Shown here one piece after another: positions 57,356 to 64,000 of a DNA stretch of 64,000 bases. The stretch comes from Streptomyces zaomyceticus (GTDB lineage: Bacteria; Actinomycetota; Actinomycetes; Streptomycetales; Streptomycetaceae), in contig NZ_BNBZ01000004.1 of NCBI RefSeq assembly GCF_014656215.1, positions 124,001 to 188,000 of the forward strand. The letters run 5' to 3'. Both the position numbers and the translations under genes were made by a program. The notes beneath the pieces were generated by a model. That model saw only the letters and a program-made list of their open reading frames with translations, was not told the DNA's origin and ran no database searches. The stretch's first letter is position 1, and each line of letters starts with the position of its first letter.

Positions 57356-58972
57356 ATGACCACGGAGAACGCCGAGAGCCAGCGCCTCGACGACAGCTTC
57401 CATGTCTTCGACACGACGCTGCGCGACGGTGCGCAGCGTGAAGGCATCAACCTCACCGTCGCGGACAAGCTGACGATCGCGCGGCATCTGGACGAGTTCG
57501 GTGTGGGTTTCATCGAGGGTGGCTGGCCGGGGGCGAATCCGCGGGACACGGAGTTCTTCGCCCGGGCCCGCCAGGAGATCGAGTTCAAGAACGCGGAGCT
57601 CGTCGCCTTCGGCGCCACCCGCAGACCGGGCGGCGACGCCGCCGCCGACCCGCAGGTCAAGGCCCTCCTCGACTCCGGCGCCCCGGTCATCACGCTCGTC
57701 GCCAAGTCGCACGACCGGCACGTCGAGCTCGCCCTGCGCACCACCCTCGACGAGAACCTGGAGATGGTCCGCGACACCGTCTCCCACCTGGTCTCCCGGG
57801 GCCGCCGCGTCTTCGTCGACTGCGAGCACTTCTTCGACGGCTACAAGGCCAACCCCGACTACGCCAAGGCCGTGGTGCGTGCCGCGCACGGGGCCGGCGC
57901 CGATGTCGTCATCCTCTGCGACACCAACGGCGGCATGCTTCCCGCCCAGATCCAGGCCGTCGTCGCCACCGTCCTCGCCGACACCGGCGCCCGCCTCGGC
58001 ATCCACGCGCAGGACGACACCGGCTGCGCCGTCGCCAACACGCTGGCCGCCGTCGACGCCGGCGCCACCCACGTCCAGTGCACCGCCAACGGCTACGGCG
58101 AGCGGGTCGGCAACGCCAACCTCTTCCCCGTCGTCGCGGCCCTGGAGCTGAAGTACGGCAAGAAGGTGCTGCCCGACGGCGCCCTCGCCGAGATGACCCG
58201 GATCTCGCACGCCATCGCCGAGGTCGTCAACCTCACCCCCTCCACCCACCAGCCCTACGTCGGCGTCTCCGCCTTCGCGCACAAGGCCGGGCTGCACGCC
58301 TCGGCGATCAAGGTCGACCCCGACCTCTACCAGCACATCGACCCCGAGCTGGTCGGCAACACCATGCGGATGCTGGTCTCCGACATGGCCGGCCGCGCCT
58401 CGATCGAGCTGAAGGGCAAGGAGCTCGGCGTCGACCTGGGCGGGGACCGGGAGCTGGTGGCCCGGGTCGTGGAACGGGTCAAGGAGCGTGAGCTGCGGGG
58501 CTACACCTACGAGGCCGCCGACGCCTCCTTCGAGCTGCTGCTGCGGGAGGAGGCCGAGGGCCGGGCCCGCCGCTACTTCCGCACCGAGTCCTGGCGGGCG
58601 ATCGTCGAGGACCGCCCCGACGGCACCCACGCCAACGAGGCCACCGTCAAACTGTGGGCCAAGGGCGAGCGGATCGTCGCCACCGCCGAGGGCAACGGCC
58701 CCGTCAACGCCCTCGACCGCGCCATGCGCCTCGCCCTGGAACGGATCTACCCCCAGCTCGCCAAGTTCGAGCTCGTCGACTACAAGGTCCGCATCCTGGA
58801 AGGACGCCACGGCACCGAGTCCACCACCCGCGTCCTGATCACCACCAGCGACGGCAACGGCGAATGGTCCACCGTCGGCGTCGGCGAGAACGTCATCGCC
58901 GCCTCCTGGCAGGCCCTCGAGGACGCCTTCACCTACGGGGTGCTGCGGGCCGGGATCGAACCCGCAGAATAA
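57356..58972 (+). CDS. cimA: Citramalate synthase
   Basis: 538 aa. Condenses pyruvate and acetyl-CoA to (R)-citramalate, a threonine-independent entry to isoleucine. DRE-TIM barrel: VFDTTLRDGAQREGINLTVA with catalytic Arg-Asp, FIEGGWPGANPRD, HAQDDTGCAVANTLAAVDAG with the metal His-x-His replaced in pattern by HAQDD, VQCTANGYGERVGNANL, and FAHKAGLHASAI. The C-terminal LeuA-type regulatory domain (about 400-530) should bind isoleucine. The length and the HFFDGYKANP segment distinguish it from LeuA and homocitrate synthase. AGGAG lies 11 bases before ATG 57356. Controlled by the attenuator-like leader upstream. Confidence 0.88.
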   Translation: MTTENAESQRLDDSFHVFDTTLRDGAQREGINLTVADKLTIARHLDEFGVGFIEGGWPGANPRDTEFFARARQEIEFKNAELVAFGATRRPGGDAAADPQVKALLDSGAPVITLVAKSHDRHVELALRTTLDENLEMVRDTVSHLVSRGRRVFVDCEHFFDGYKANPDYAKAVVRAAHGAGADVVILCDTNGGMLPAQIQAVVATVLADTGARLGIHAQDDTGCAVANTLAAVDAGATHVQCTANGYGERVGNANLFPVVAALELKYGKKVLPDGALAEMTRISHAIAEVVNLTPSTHQPYVGVSAFAHKAGLHASAIKVDPDLYQHIDPELVGNTMRMLVSDMAGRASIELKGKELGVDLGGDRELVARVVERVKERELRGYTYEAADASFELLLREEAEGRARRYFRTESWRAIVEDRPDGTHANEATVKLWAKGERIVATAEGNGPVNALDRAMRLALERIYPQLAKFELVDYKVRILEGRHGTESTTRVLITTSDGNGEWSTVGVGENVIAASWQALEDAFTYGVLRAGIEPAE

Positions 58973-59014
58973 TCCTCTATGTCTTGTTCGGCCTGGTTCG
59001 GGTAGCGTCGAATC

Positions 59015-60370
59015 ATGAGGACCAGGCCGCTCACCCTTCTGTCGGCCCTCGGCGGGCTGATACTGCTGCTGCTCCTGGTCCTGGCCCCCTCCGCGGGCGC
59101 CAGGGCCACGGGGATCCCCGACGCGGCCGCCGCCCTGAAGCAGGGCCCGGTCTACGTCGACCCCGGCGCCGCCGGCCAGCTCTCCCAGGCCGACGCCGAC
59201 GCCCTCGCCCAGAAGATCAAGGACGCGGACAAGCCGCTCTTCGTGGCCGTCCTGCCCGCGAACGCGCAGTTCCCGCCGGAGGACCTCTTCCCGAACCTGC
59301 GCACCCAGACCGGGATCACCGGCCTGTACGCGATCCGTCTCGGCAACGGCTTCGACGCCAAGGCGGACGCCTCCGTGATGTCCGAGCGGGCCGTCCAGAA
59401 CCTCGTCACCTCCGTACGCCAGCCGGGCGTCGACGCGGCCACCGAACTCAACAACTTCGTCGACCAGGCCCTGCCCACCCTCCGCGGCTCCGCCCCCGCG
59501 AGCTGGGGCTCCGTCGGCTCCGACTCCGGCGTCCCCGTCGCCGGACTCGTGACCCTCGGTGCCGTCGTCGTCGCCGGAGGTGCGGGCGCCTACGCGGTCG
59601 TCCGCCGCAACCGGCTCCGCAAGGAGGCCGAGGAACGCGCCGCCCTCGACAAGCTCAGGGTCGTCGTCGACGAGGACATCACCGCCTTCGGCGAAGAACT
59701 CGAACGCCTCGACTTCCACCCCGCCGAGGCCGGCGCGGACGACGCCATGCGCGGCGACTACGAACGCGCCCTCGACTCGTACGACACGGCCAAGTCCCGG
59801 ATGGCCTCCGCCGGCCGGCCCCACGACGTCCGCCCGGTCACCGAGGCCCTGGAGGACGGCCGCTACGCGCTCGCCGTCCTCGCCGCCCGCCGCGAGTCCC
59901 GCCCGCTCCCCGAACGCCGCGCCCCCTGCTTCTTCGACCCGCGCCACGGCCCCTCCGTCGAGGACCGCACCTGGACCCCGGGAGGCGGCACCGCCCGCCA
60001 GGTCCCGGTCTGCGCCGCCGACGCGTCCCGCCTCGACGACGGCCTCGACCCGATGGCCCGCACGGTCGACGCGGACGGTGTCCGCCGCCCCTACTGGGAG
60101 GCGGGCCCCGCCTACGGCCCGTGGGCGGGCGGCTACTTCGGCGGCGGCATGCTCCCCGGTCTCCTGATGGGCACCGTCCTCGGCTCGATGCTCGCCACCC
60201 CGGCCTACGCGGCCGAATACGGCGGCGGCGACTTCCAGGGCGGCGACTTCTCCGGCGCCGACTTCGACTCCGGCGACTTCGGCGGCGGAGGCTTCGGCGG
60301 AGGCGACGGAGGCGGCTTCGGAGGCGGTGACTTCGGGGGCGGCGGCGACTTCGGCGGCGGCGGGTTCTGA
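59015..60370 (+). CDS. TPM-domain membrane protein with Gly-rich tail
   Basis: 451 aa. An N-terminal signal/anchor (RPLTLLSALGGLILLLLLVL) is followed by an extracytoplasmic TPM-like domain (about 40-155), a membrane helix near 172-195 (VPVAGLVTLGAVVVAGGAGA), a cytoplasmic helical part, and a C-terminal tail rich in GGDF/GGGG repeats (from about 405). TPM proteins are linked to membrane protein turnover in other groups; no role is established here. TAGCGT ends 6 bases before the ATG, pointing to a leaderless transcript. It is followed on the other strand by the clamp paralogue. Confidence 0.8.
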   Translation: MRTRPLTLLSALGGLILLLLLVLAPSAGARATGIPDAAAALKQGPVYVDPGAAGQLSQADADALAQKIKDADKPLFVAVLPANAQFPPEDLFPNLRTQTGITGLYAIRLGNGFDAKADASVMSERAVQNLVTSVRQPGVDAATELNNFVDQALPTLRGSAPASWGSVGSDSGVPVAGLVTLGAVVVAGGAGAYAVVRRNRLRKEAEERAALDKLRVVVDEDITAFGEELERLDFHPAEAGADDAMRGDYERALDSYDTAKSRMASAGRPHDVRPVTEALEDGRYALAVLAARRESRPLPERRAPCFFDPRHGPSVEDRTWTPGGGTARQVPVCAADASRLDDGLDPMARTVDADGVRRPYWEAGPAYGPWAGGYFGGGMLPGLLMGTVLGSMLATPAYAAEYGGGDFQGGDFSGADFDSGDFGGGGFGGGDGGGFGGGDFGGGGDFGGGGF

Positions 60371-60465
60371 CCCGCCCCGAGCACGGCGGCGGGCTCGCAC
60401 CGGCCCTCGGGCGAGCGCCTTTCGCCGTCTCGGACCAGCTGCTTCTCCCGGACCGGCTCCTTCTC

Positions 60466-61566
60466 TCAGACCAGCGGCTTCACCGACATCAGGAGATGGC
60501 GGTGGGTTCCTTCGGGGCCGTCGGTGAGGAGGGCTCGCTGGCCGGGGCCCAGGAGGTGGAAGTGGACCTCCCGGGTGTCCAGGGTGGTCAGGGCGTCCAG
60601 GAGGTAGCCGGGGTTGAAGGCGACCGTCAGGGTGTCCGGGCCCGTGAGGACGGCCGGGAGTCGCTGGGAGGCGATGTCGTCCTCGTATCCCGCCTGGAGC
60701 TGGATCGCGGTGGGGGTGAAGGACAGCTGGACCGGGCTGTCGCCCTCGGCGACGACCGCGACCCGCTTCACGGCCTCGGTCAGCGAGGCCCGGTCGGTGG
60801 CCGCCCGGGCGTGGTCGCCGAGTGCGAAGAGCTTGTCGTGGCGGGGGAGGCGACCGTCGAGCAGTCGGGTGGTGGTGCGCAGACCGCCGCTCTCGAAACC
60901 GATCGAGCCGCCGTCCAGGGCGAGCAGGGCCGGGCCGGTGCCCGCGAGGGAGCGGGCTATCTCGGTGAGGCGCCGGGCCGGGACGACCACGTCGGCGGGT
61001 TCCTCGGCGTCGCCACCGGGCTTCCACTCCAGGGTGCGGACCGCGTAGCGGTAGCGGTCGGTGGCCGCGAGCGTCATGGTCGTGCCGTCCAGCGCGAGCC
61101 GTATCCCGGTCAGCACCGGCAGGGAGTCGTCGCGGCCCGCCGCCACCGCCACCTGGCCGACCGCCGCCGCGAAGGCGTCCCCGTCCACCAGGCCGCGGAC
61201 CTCGGGCAGCTCGGGCGGGGCGGGGTAGTCGTCCAGCGGCAGCAGGGAGAGGCCGAACCGGGCGTCGCCCGAGGTCACCGAGAGACGGGCGCCCTCCACG
61301 GCGATGTCCGTGTGTCCGCGGGGGAGCACCTTGCAGATGTCGAGCAGGCGCCGCCCCAGGACCAGGGCCCGTCCTTCGACGTCCGTGTCGGCCTCCACCT
61401 CGACCCGGGCCGAGGCCTCGTGGTCGAGTCCGGAGACCCGCAGCCGGCCGTCGGCGGCCTCCAGGAGCAGGCCGCCGAGGACGGGCAGCGGGGAGCGGGC
61501 CGGCAGGACGCGGGCGGCCCAGGCCACGGCATCGGTCAACACGGTGCTGTCGATACGGAATTCCAT
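60466..61566 (-). CDS. Second DNA polymerase III beta (sliding clamp) subunit, DnaN paralogue
   Basis: 366 aa, three-domain clamp. It starts MEFRIDSTVLTDAVAWAARV and has the domain-1 LPARSPLPVLGGLLLEA, domain-2 VAAGRDDSLPVLTGIRLALDG and LAATDRYRYAVRTLEW, and ends HRHLLMSVKPLV in place of the usual MPxR-type C-terminus that partner proteins contact. The window lacks dnaA, recF and gyrB, so it is not the oriC-linked main copy. It probably forms a ring clamp but may serve a repair polymerase or be under separate control. It is divergent from the serine hydrolase gene. Confidence 0.85.
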   Translation of the reverse strand: MEFRIDSTVLTDAVAWAARVLPARSPLPVLGGLLLEAADGRLRVSGLDHEASARVEVEADTDVEGRALVLGRRLLDICKVLPRGHTDIAVEGARLSVTSGDARFGLSLLPLDDYPAPPELPEVRGLVDGDAFAAAVGQVAVAAGRDDSLPVLTGIRLALDGTTMTLAATDRYRYAVRTLEWKPGGDAEEPADVVVPARRLTEIARSLAGTGPALLALDGGSIGFESGGLRTTTRLLDGRLPRHDKLFALGDHARAATDRASLTEAVKRVAVVAEGDSPVQLSFTPTAIQLQAGYEDDIASQRLPAVLTGPDTLTVAFNPGYLLDALTTLDTREVHFHLLGPGQRALLTDGPEGTHRHLLMSVKPLV

Positions 61567-61710
61567 GCCGCCGAAGCTAGCGACCGCCACTGACAATGCC
61601 GTCGACCAGCGGGTTCGCCGGCCTTTCGGCGAGATCCTCCGGAGCCGGCCGCACTCTCGCCAGGCGAGATACGGCCGTTGCCGAGACCGGCGAAGTGGTC
61701 CGTCTTGTCG

Positions 61711-61737
61711 CCGGGCTCGTCTCCACGACGAGCCCGG
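61711..61737. promoter_or_regulatory. Inverted repeat in the clamp paralogue/serine hydrolase gap
   Basis: CCGGGCTCGT (61711-61720) and ACGAGCCCGG (61728-61737) form a perfect 10-bp stem with a 7-base loop in the 253-base divergent gap. Its position between two outward genes argues for an operator or leader structure rather than a terminator. The remainder of the gap shows no convincing promoter; a 75-codon ORF there (61596-61823) has no recognisable content. Confidence 0.45.
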
Positions 61738-61819
61738 AGGATGCCGCCCGGGAAGGGAACCGCCCCCTCGCGCGTTCCAGTCTCGGAACAAGTCGAGGAC
61801 TTTCAGGGGGAGTAGCGCG

Positions 61820-62983
61820 ATGAACGACGACCACGGGCACGTCCACGGCACGGTGGAGCCCGGATTCGAGTCCGTGCGGGAGGAGTTCGCCACCGTCGTG
61901 GCGAACGAGGCGCGCGACGGCGGAGCCCAGCTCGCCGTCCACCACCGCGGCAGCCTCGTCGTCGATCTCTGGGGAGGTGACGGCGTCGACGGGGACTCGC
62001 TCCTCGGGCTCTACTCCTCCTCCAAGGGCGCCATGGCGCTGGTCACCGCCCTCCTCGTCCAGGACGGTGTGCTCGACCTGGATCGCGAAGTCGCCTTCTG
62101 GTGGCCCGAGTTCGCCGCCGAGGGCAAGGGGGAGCTCACCCTGCGCCAGCTCCTCGCCCACCGCTCCGGCGTGATCGGCGCCGACGGCGGCCTGAGCCCC
62201 GAAGAGCTCACCGACGACCGGGCGATCGCCGCGCGGCTCGCCGGGCAGCGCCCCTTCTGGGAGCCGAACACCACCCACGGCTACCACGCCCTCGTGATCG
62301 GCGCCCTCGTCGGCGAGGTGGTCCTGCGGGCCACCGGCCGGACGATCCGGGAGCTGTTCGAGGAGCGGGTCCGCGCCCCGTACGCGCTCGACTACTACCT
62401 GGGTCTGCCCGAGGAGCTGGAGCCCCGCTTCCGTACGGCGCTGCCGATGCTGCCCACCCCCGCCGAGCAGGCGATCCTCGCGGAGAACCCGATCGCTCCG
62501 GACAGCCTGATGGCGGTCGCGTTCAACTTCCACGCGGACCCGCCGTTCGACATCGCCGGGTACGCCAACTCCCGGGCGGTACGGGAGCGGGCACCGCTCT
62601 CCGGCGGCGGCATCGGCTCCGCGCGCGGCCTCTCCCGGATGTACGCGGCGATCGCCGGTGAGCTCGACGGCAGGGCCCCGCTCCTGAAGCCGGACACCCT
62701 GGCCGAGGTCGCCCGCGTCCACTCCTCGGGCACGGACCTCGTGACGGGTGAGGAGAACGCGTTCGGCCTCGGCTTCGTCCTGTCGGCCGCCCGCTACCCG
62801 GCCCTCACGCCGGCCGCCGTCGGCCACAGCGGCGCCCCCGGCTCCCAGGCCTTCGCCGATCCGGCGACCGGCCTCGCCTACAGCTACACCCGCCGCCGCT
62901 TCGCCTTCGGCGGTGGCCCGGGCGCCGCCGAGAACGACCGCCTGATCCCGGCGGTGGTCGCGGCGGCCGCGCGTCGGAGCTAG
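61820..62983 (+). CDS. Serine hydrolase of the beta-lactamase class C/esterase type
   Basis: 387 aa, cytoplasmic (no signal peptide). SxxK motif in LYSSSKGAMALV, with the catalytic Ser near residue 70, TxGYHAL as the second-motif Tyr, and HSGAPGS near the C-terminus as the third. LRQLLAHRSGV is typical of EstB-like esterases. It likely hydrolyses esters rather than beta-lactams. GGGGGAG lies 8 bases before ATG 61820. It is convergent with the YceI gene across a strong terminator. Confidence 0.87.
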   Translation: MNDDHGHVHGTVEPGFESVREEFATVVANEARDGGAQLAVHHRGSLVVDLWGGDGVDGDSLLGLYSSSKGAMALVTALLVQDGVLDLDREVAFWWPEFAAEGKGELTLRQLLAHRSGVIGADGGLSPEELTDDRAIAARLAGQRPFWEPNTTHGYHALVIGALVGEVVLRATGRTIRELFEERVRAPYALDYYLGLPEELEPRFRTALPMLPTPAEQAILAENPIAPDSLMAVAFNFHADPPFDIAGYANSRAVRERAPLSGGGIGSARGLSRMYAAIAGELDGRAPLLKPDTLAEVARVHSSGTDLVTGEENAFGLGFVLSAARYPALTPAAVGHSGAPGSQAFADPATGLAYSYTRRRFAFGGGPGAAENDRLIPAVVAAAARRS

Positions 62984-62991
62984 CGCTCCCG

Positions 62992-63023
62992 GCCGAGACG
63001 CCGAGACGCCGAGACGCCGAGAC
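62992..63023. repeat. 8-bp tandem repeat, unit GCCGAGAC
   Basis: Four exact copies followed by a partial fifth (to 63029), beginning 9 bases after the serine hydrolase stop and running into the terminator stem. Non-coding on both strands as far as I can see. Confidence 0.9.
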
Positions 63024-63028
63024 GCCGA

Positions 63029-63062
63029 GCGCCCGCCTTCCGCTGCTGCGGAGGGCGGGCGC
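63029..63062. terminator. Bidirectional terminator between the serine hydrolase and YceI genes
   Basis: Outer arms GCGCCCGCC (63029-63037) and GGCGGGCGC (63054-63062), inner arms TCCGC (63039-63043) and GCGGA (63048-63052), loop of four. Placed between two convergent genes. Confidence 0.9.
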
Positions 63063-63111
63063 GCTCGTGTGTCCGGAGGGGGCCGGTCCGGTTGTCGGGC
63101 CGGGTGTCGGG

Positions 63112-63723
63112 TCAGGCGGCGTTCTTGATCGCGGAGATGTCGAAGTTCAGCTTGACCTTGTCGCTGACCATCACGCCGCCCGTCTCCAGGGCCGCGTTCC
63201 AGGTCAGGCCCCACGCGGAGCGCAGGATCTCGGCGGAGCCCTCGAAGCCGACGCGCTCGTTGCCGTAGACGTCCGTCGCGGCGCCGTTGAACTCCAGGTC
63301 GATGGCGAGCGGCTTGGTGACGTCCTTGATGGTCAGTTCGCCGGTGATCCGGTACTTGTCGCCGCCCAGCTGCTCGGCCGCCGTCGAGCGGAAGCTCATC
63401 AGCGGGAACTGCTCGGCGTCGAAGAAGTCGCCGCTGCGCAGGTGACCGTCGCGGTCGCCGATGCCCGTGTCGATGGAGGCGATCTTCACGTCGATCGAGG
63501 CGGAGGAGGCGCCGGGGTTCGCGCCGTCCAGCTTCAGCGCGCCCTCGTGCTCGCCGAAGGTGCCGCGGACGTTGGTGACCATGGCGTGACGGACGGTGAA
63601 GCCGATGCTGCTGTGGGCGGGGTCGATGGCGTAGTCGCCGGTCAGGGCAGCCAGGGCCGGGTCCACGGGCAGGGTGGCGACGGCGACGGCGGACTCGTTG
63701 TTCTTGCGGTTGAAGAGACCCAT
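63112..63723 (-). CDS. YceI-family lipocalin-like protein
   Basis: 203 aa. After a charged 30-residue N-terminal part (MGLFNRKNNES) the YceI fold begins: GDYAIDPAHSSIGFTVRHAM, then VTNVRGTFGEHEGAL, SIDTGIGDRDGHLRSGDFFD and FPLMSFRST. No signal peptide is visible, so it is probably cytoplasmic, in contrast to proteobacterial YceI. The fold binds polyisoprenoids or amphiphiles in known members. AAGGAG lies 9 bases before ATG 63723. Promoter and operator are visible upstream. Confidence 0.9.
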   Translation of the reverse strand: MGLFNRKNNESAVAVATLPVDPALAALTGDYAIDPAHSSIGFTVRHAMVTNVRGTFGEHEGALKLDGANPGASSASIDVKIASIDTGIGDRDGHLRSGDFFDAEQFPLMSFRSTAAEQLGGDKYRITGELTIKDVTKPLAIDLEFNGAATDVYGNERVGFEGSAEILRSAWGLTWNAALETGGVMVSDKVKLNFDISAIKNAA

Positions 63724-63766
63724 GACTGACAGCTCCTTGATCGGGGTGTGGTGTTGATCGGTACTT

Positions 63767-63817
63767 GTTGAACCTTCAACGAGAACGACTGTAGACGTAT
63801 TCCGTTCAACTTTCAAC
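63767..63817 (-). promoter_or_regulatory. yceI promoter with MarR-type operator repeats
   Basis: On the reverse strand TTGAAA (63811-63816), a 17-base spacer and TACAGT (63788-63793) give a strong promoter. GTTGAA-like elements overlap the -35 twice (63804-63817 as GTTCAACTTTCAAC on the + strand) and a perfect inverted pair GTTGAA-CC-TTCAAC (63767-63780) lies just past the start of transcription. This is the layout of a repressor blocking its target; MarR-type proteins bind such sites beside yceI in relatives, but the repressor gene is not in the window. Confidence 0.65.
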
Positions 63818-63886
63818 ATCTATGGAAGATGTTCACCCGGACGGCGCCACTCCGGCACCGAGGCCCTCTTCCGGACGCGCGTAGAA

Positions 63887-64000
63887 CTACGGCACCATCT
63901 CCCTGAACCACCGGTTCCACGGGTTCCATGGCTCCCACCGGTTCCAGGGGTTCCATGGCTCCCGGCGATTCCACGGGCTCCACCGGTTCCATGCGAGCCG
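63887..64000 (-). CDS. C-terminal end of a Trp/Asn/Pro-rich repeat protein (partial)
   Basis: The reverse-strand frame open from the window edge to a TAG at 63887-63889 encodes 37 residues, mostly a repeat of WNPWNRW-type units, ending FREMVP. Codon third positions are strongly G/C. On the DNA level a 27-bp unit is repeated (63908-63934 and 63935-63961) with one difference. The start lies beyond the window. An alternative reading on the other strand gives His/Phe/Gly or Ser/Gly repeats with poorer codon use, so I prefer the Trp-rich frame. Confidence 0.45.
   Translation of the reverse strand, partial: RLAWNRWSPWNRREPWNPWNRWEPWNPWNRWFREMVP
63908..63961. repeat. 27-bp tandem repeat at the right edge
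   Basis: Two adjacent 27-base copies differing at one position, followed by degenerate further copies to the window end. The unit is nine codons, fitting a peptide repeat rich in Trp on the reverse strand. Confidence 0.85.

Noticed and set aside
57104..61027. 1307-codon reverse ORF across cimA and the TPM gene
   Set aside because: Shadow of strongly C-ending codons on the + strand; no recognisable domain, and it runs through the cimA attenuator.
61596..61823. 75-codon forward ORF before the serine hydrolase
   Set aside because: No ribosome site, no recognisable sequence, and it contains the 10-bp-arm hairpin; judged non-coding.
63822..63884. 20-codon ORF (MEDVHPDGATP...) divergent from yceI as the start of a MarR gene
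   Set aside because: It terminates after 20 codons at a TAG and has no helix-turn-helix sequence. The regulator is not here.

Overview
This is a GC-rich actinobacterial chromosome segment, almost certainly from a Streptomyces. Codons end overwhelmingly in G or C, GTG and TTG starts are common, several genes look leaderless, and the gene order (mnmA, ligA, rmdB-like, gatCAB, ilvBNC, serA, PRODH/pruA, leuB, ilvE, cimA) is the conserved core order I know from Streptomyces coelicolor. No rRNA, tRNA, CRISPR array, insertion sequence or prophage was seen.

Layout. 1-2400: start of a Tat-exported amidase (reverse), the tRNA thiolase mnmA, and an alpha/beta hydrolase whose nucleophile is replaced by Gly. 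2503-10003: a LOG-type phosphoribohydrolase, a three-gene overlapping cassette (WXG100-like protein, DUF1023 hydrolase, lipoprotein), then SDR, MetE-like protein and NAD-dependent DNA ligase. 10311-16113: an intact GGDEF-EAL membrane protein (rmdB by context) and gatC-gatA-small protein-gatB. 16461-25592: secreted phospholipase C and MMPL exporter (both with TTG starts), GNAT acetyltransferase, two small proteins and a large LuxR-type ATPase regulator. 25476-32776: reverse-strand small DUF6191-like gene, lipoprotein sugar dehydrogenase and aldo/keto reductase, then a forward 2-hydroxyacid dehydrogenase and a second GGDEF-EAL protein with a degenerate EAL domain.

32810-38387 is the branched-chain amino acid and serine block: an ilv leader peptide (Ile-Leu-Val-Leu) with attenuator, ilvB, ilvN, ilvC, serA. 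38409-42717: a TetR gene behind a 17-bp-arm palindrome, two DUF1266 paralogues preceded by a 9-bp tandem repeat, and a PucR-type regulator divergent from proline dehydrogenase. 42901-45489: proline catabolism. 45633-48476: small protein, hydrolase, AAC(2')-I-like acetyltransferase and a PadR/membrane-protein operon. 48787-51386: 43-aa ORF, leuB, ilvE. 51443-57073: a nitrogen-scavenging block (NCS1 permease, truncated urease gamma fragment, agmatine deiminase, TetR, MHS-family transporter) with two near-identical operator-like repeats. 57132-58972: cimA preceded by what looks like a second attenuator, with Ile codons in its leader peptide. 59015-64000: TPM-domain membrane protein, a second sliding-clamp gene, serine hydrolase, YceI protein and the tail of a Trp-rich repeat protein.

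Taken together, ilvBNC, leuB, ilvE and cimA supply most enzymes for Ile/Val/Leu synthesis, and two of the transcription units carry leader-peptide attenuators sensing the end products. The most interesting leads are the cimA leader, the WXG100-like/DUF1023/lipoprotein cassette, the urease remnant kept in translational coupling with agmatine deiminase, and the palindromic TetR control region. All starts and functions are read from sequence by eye; no database search was run.
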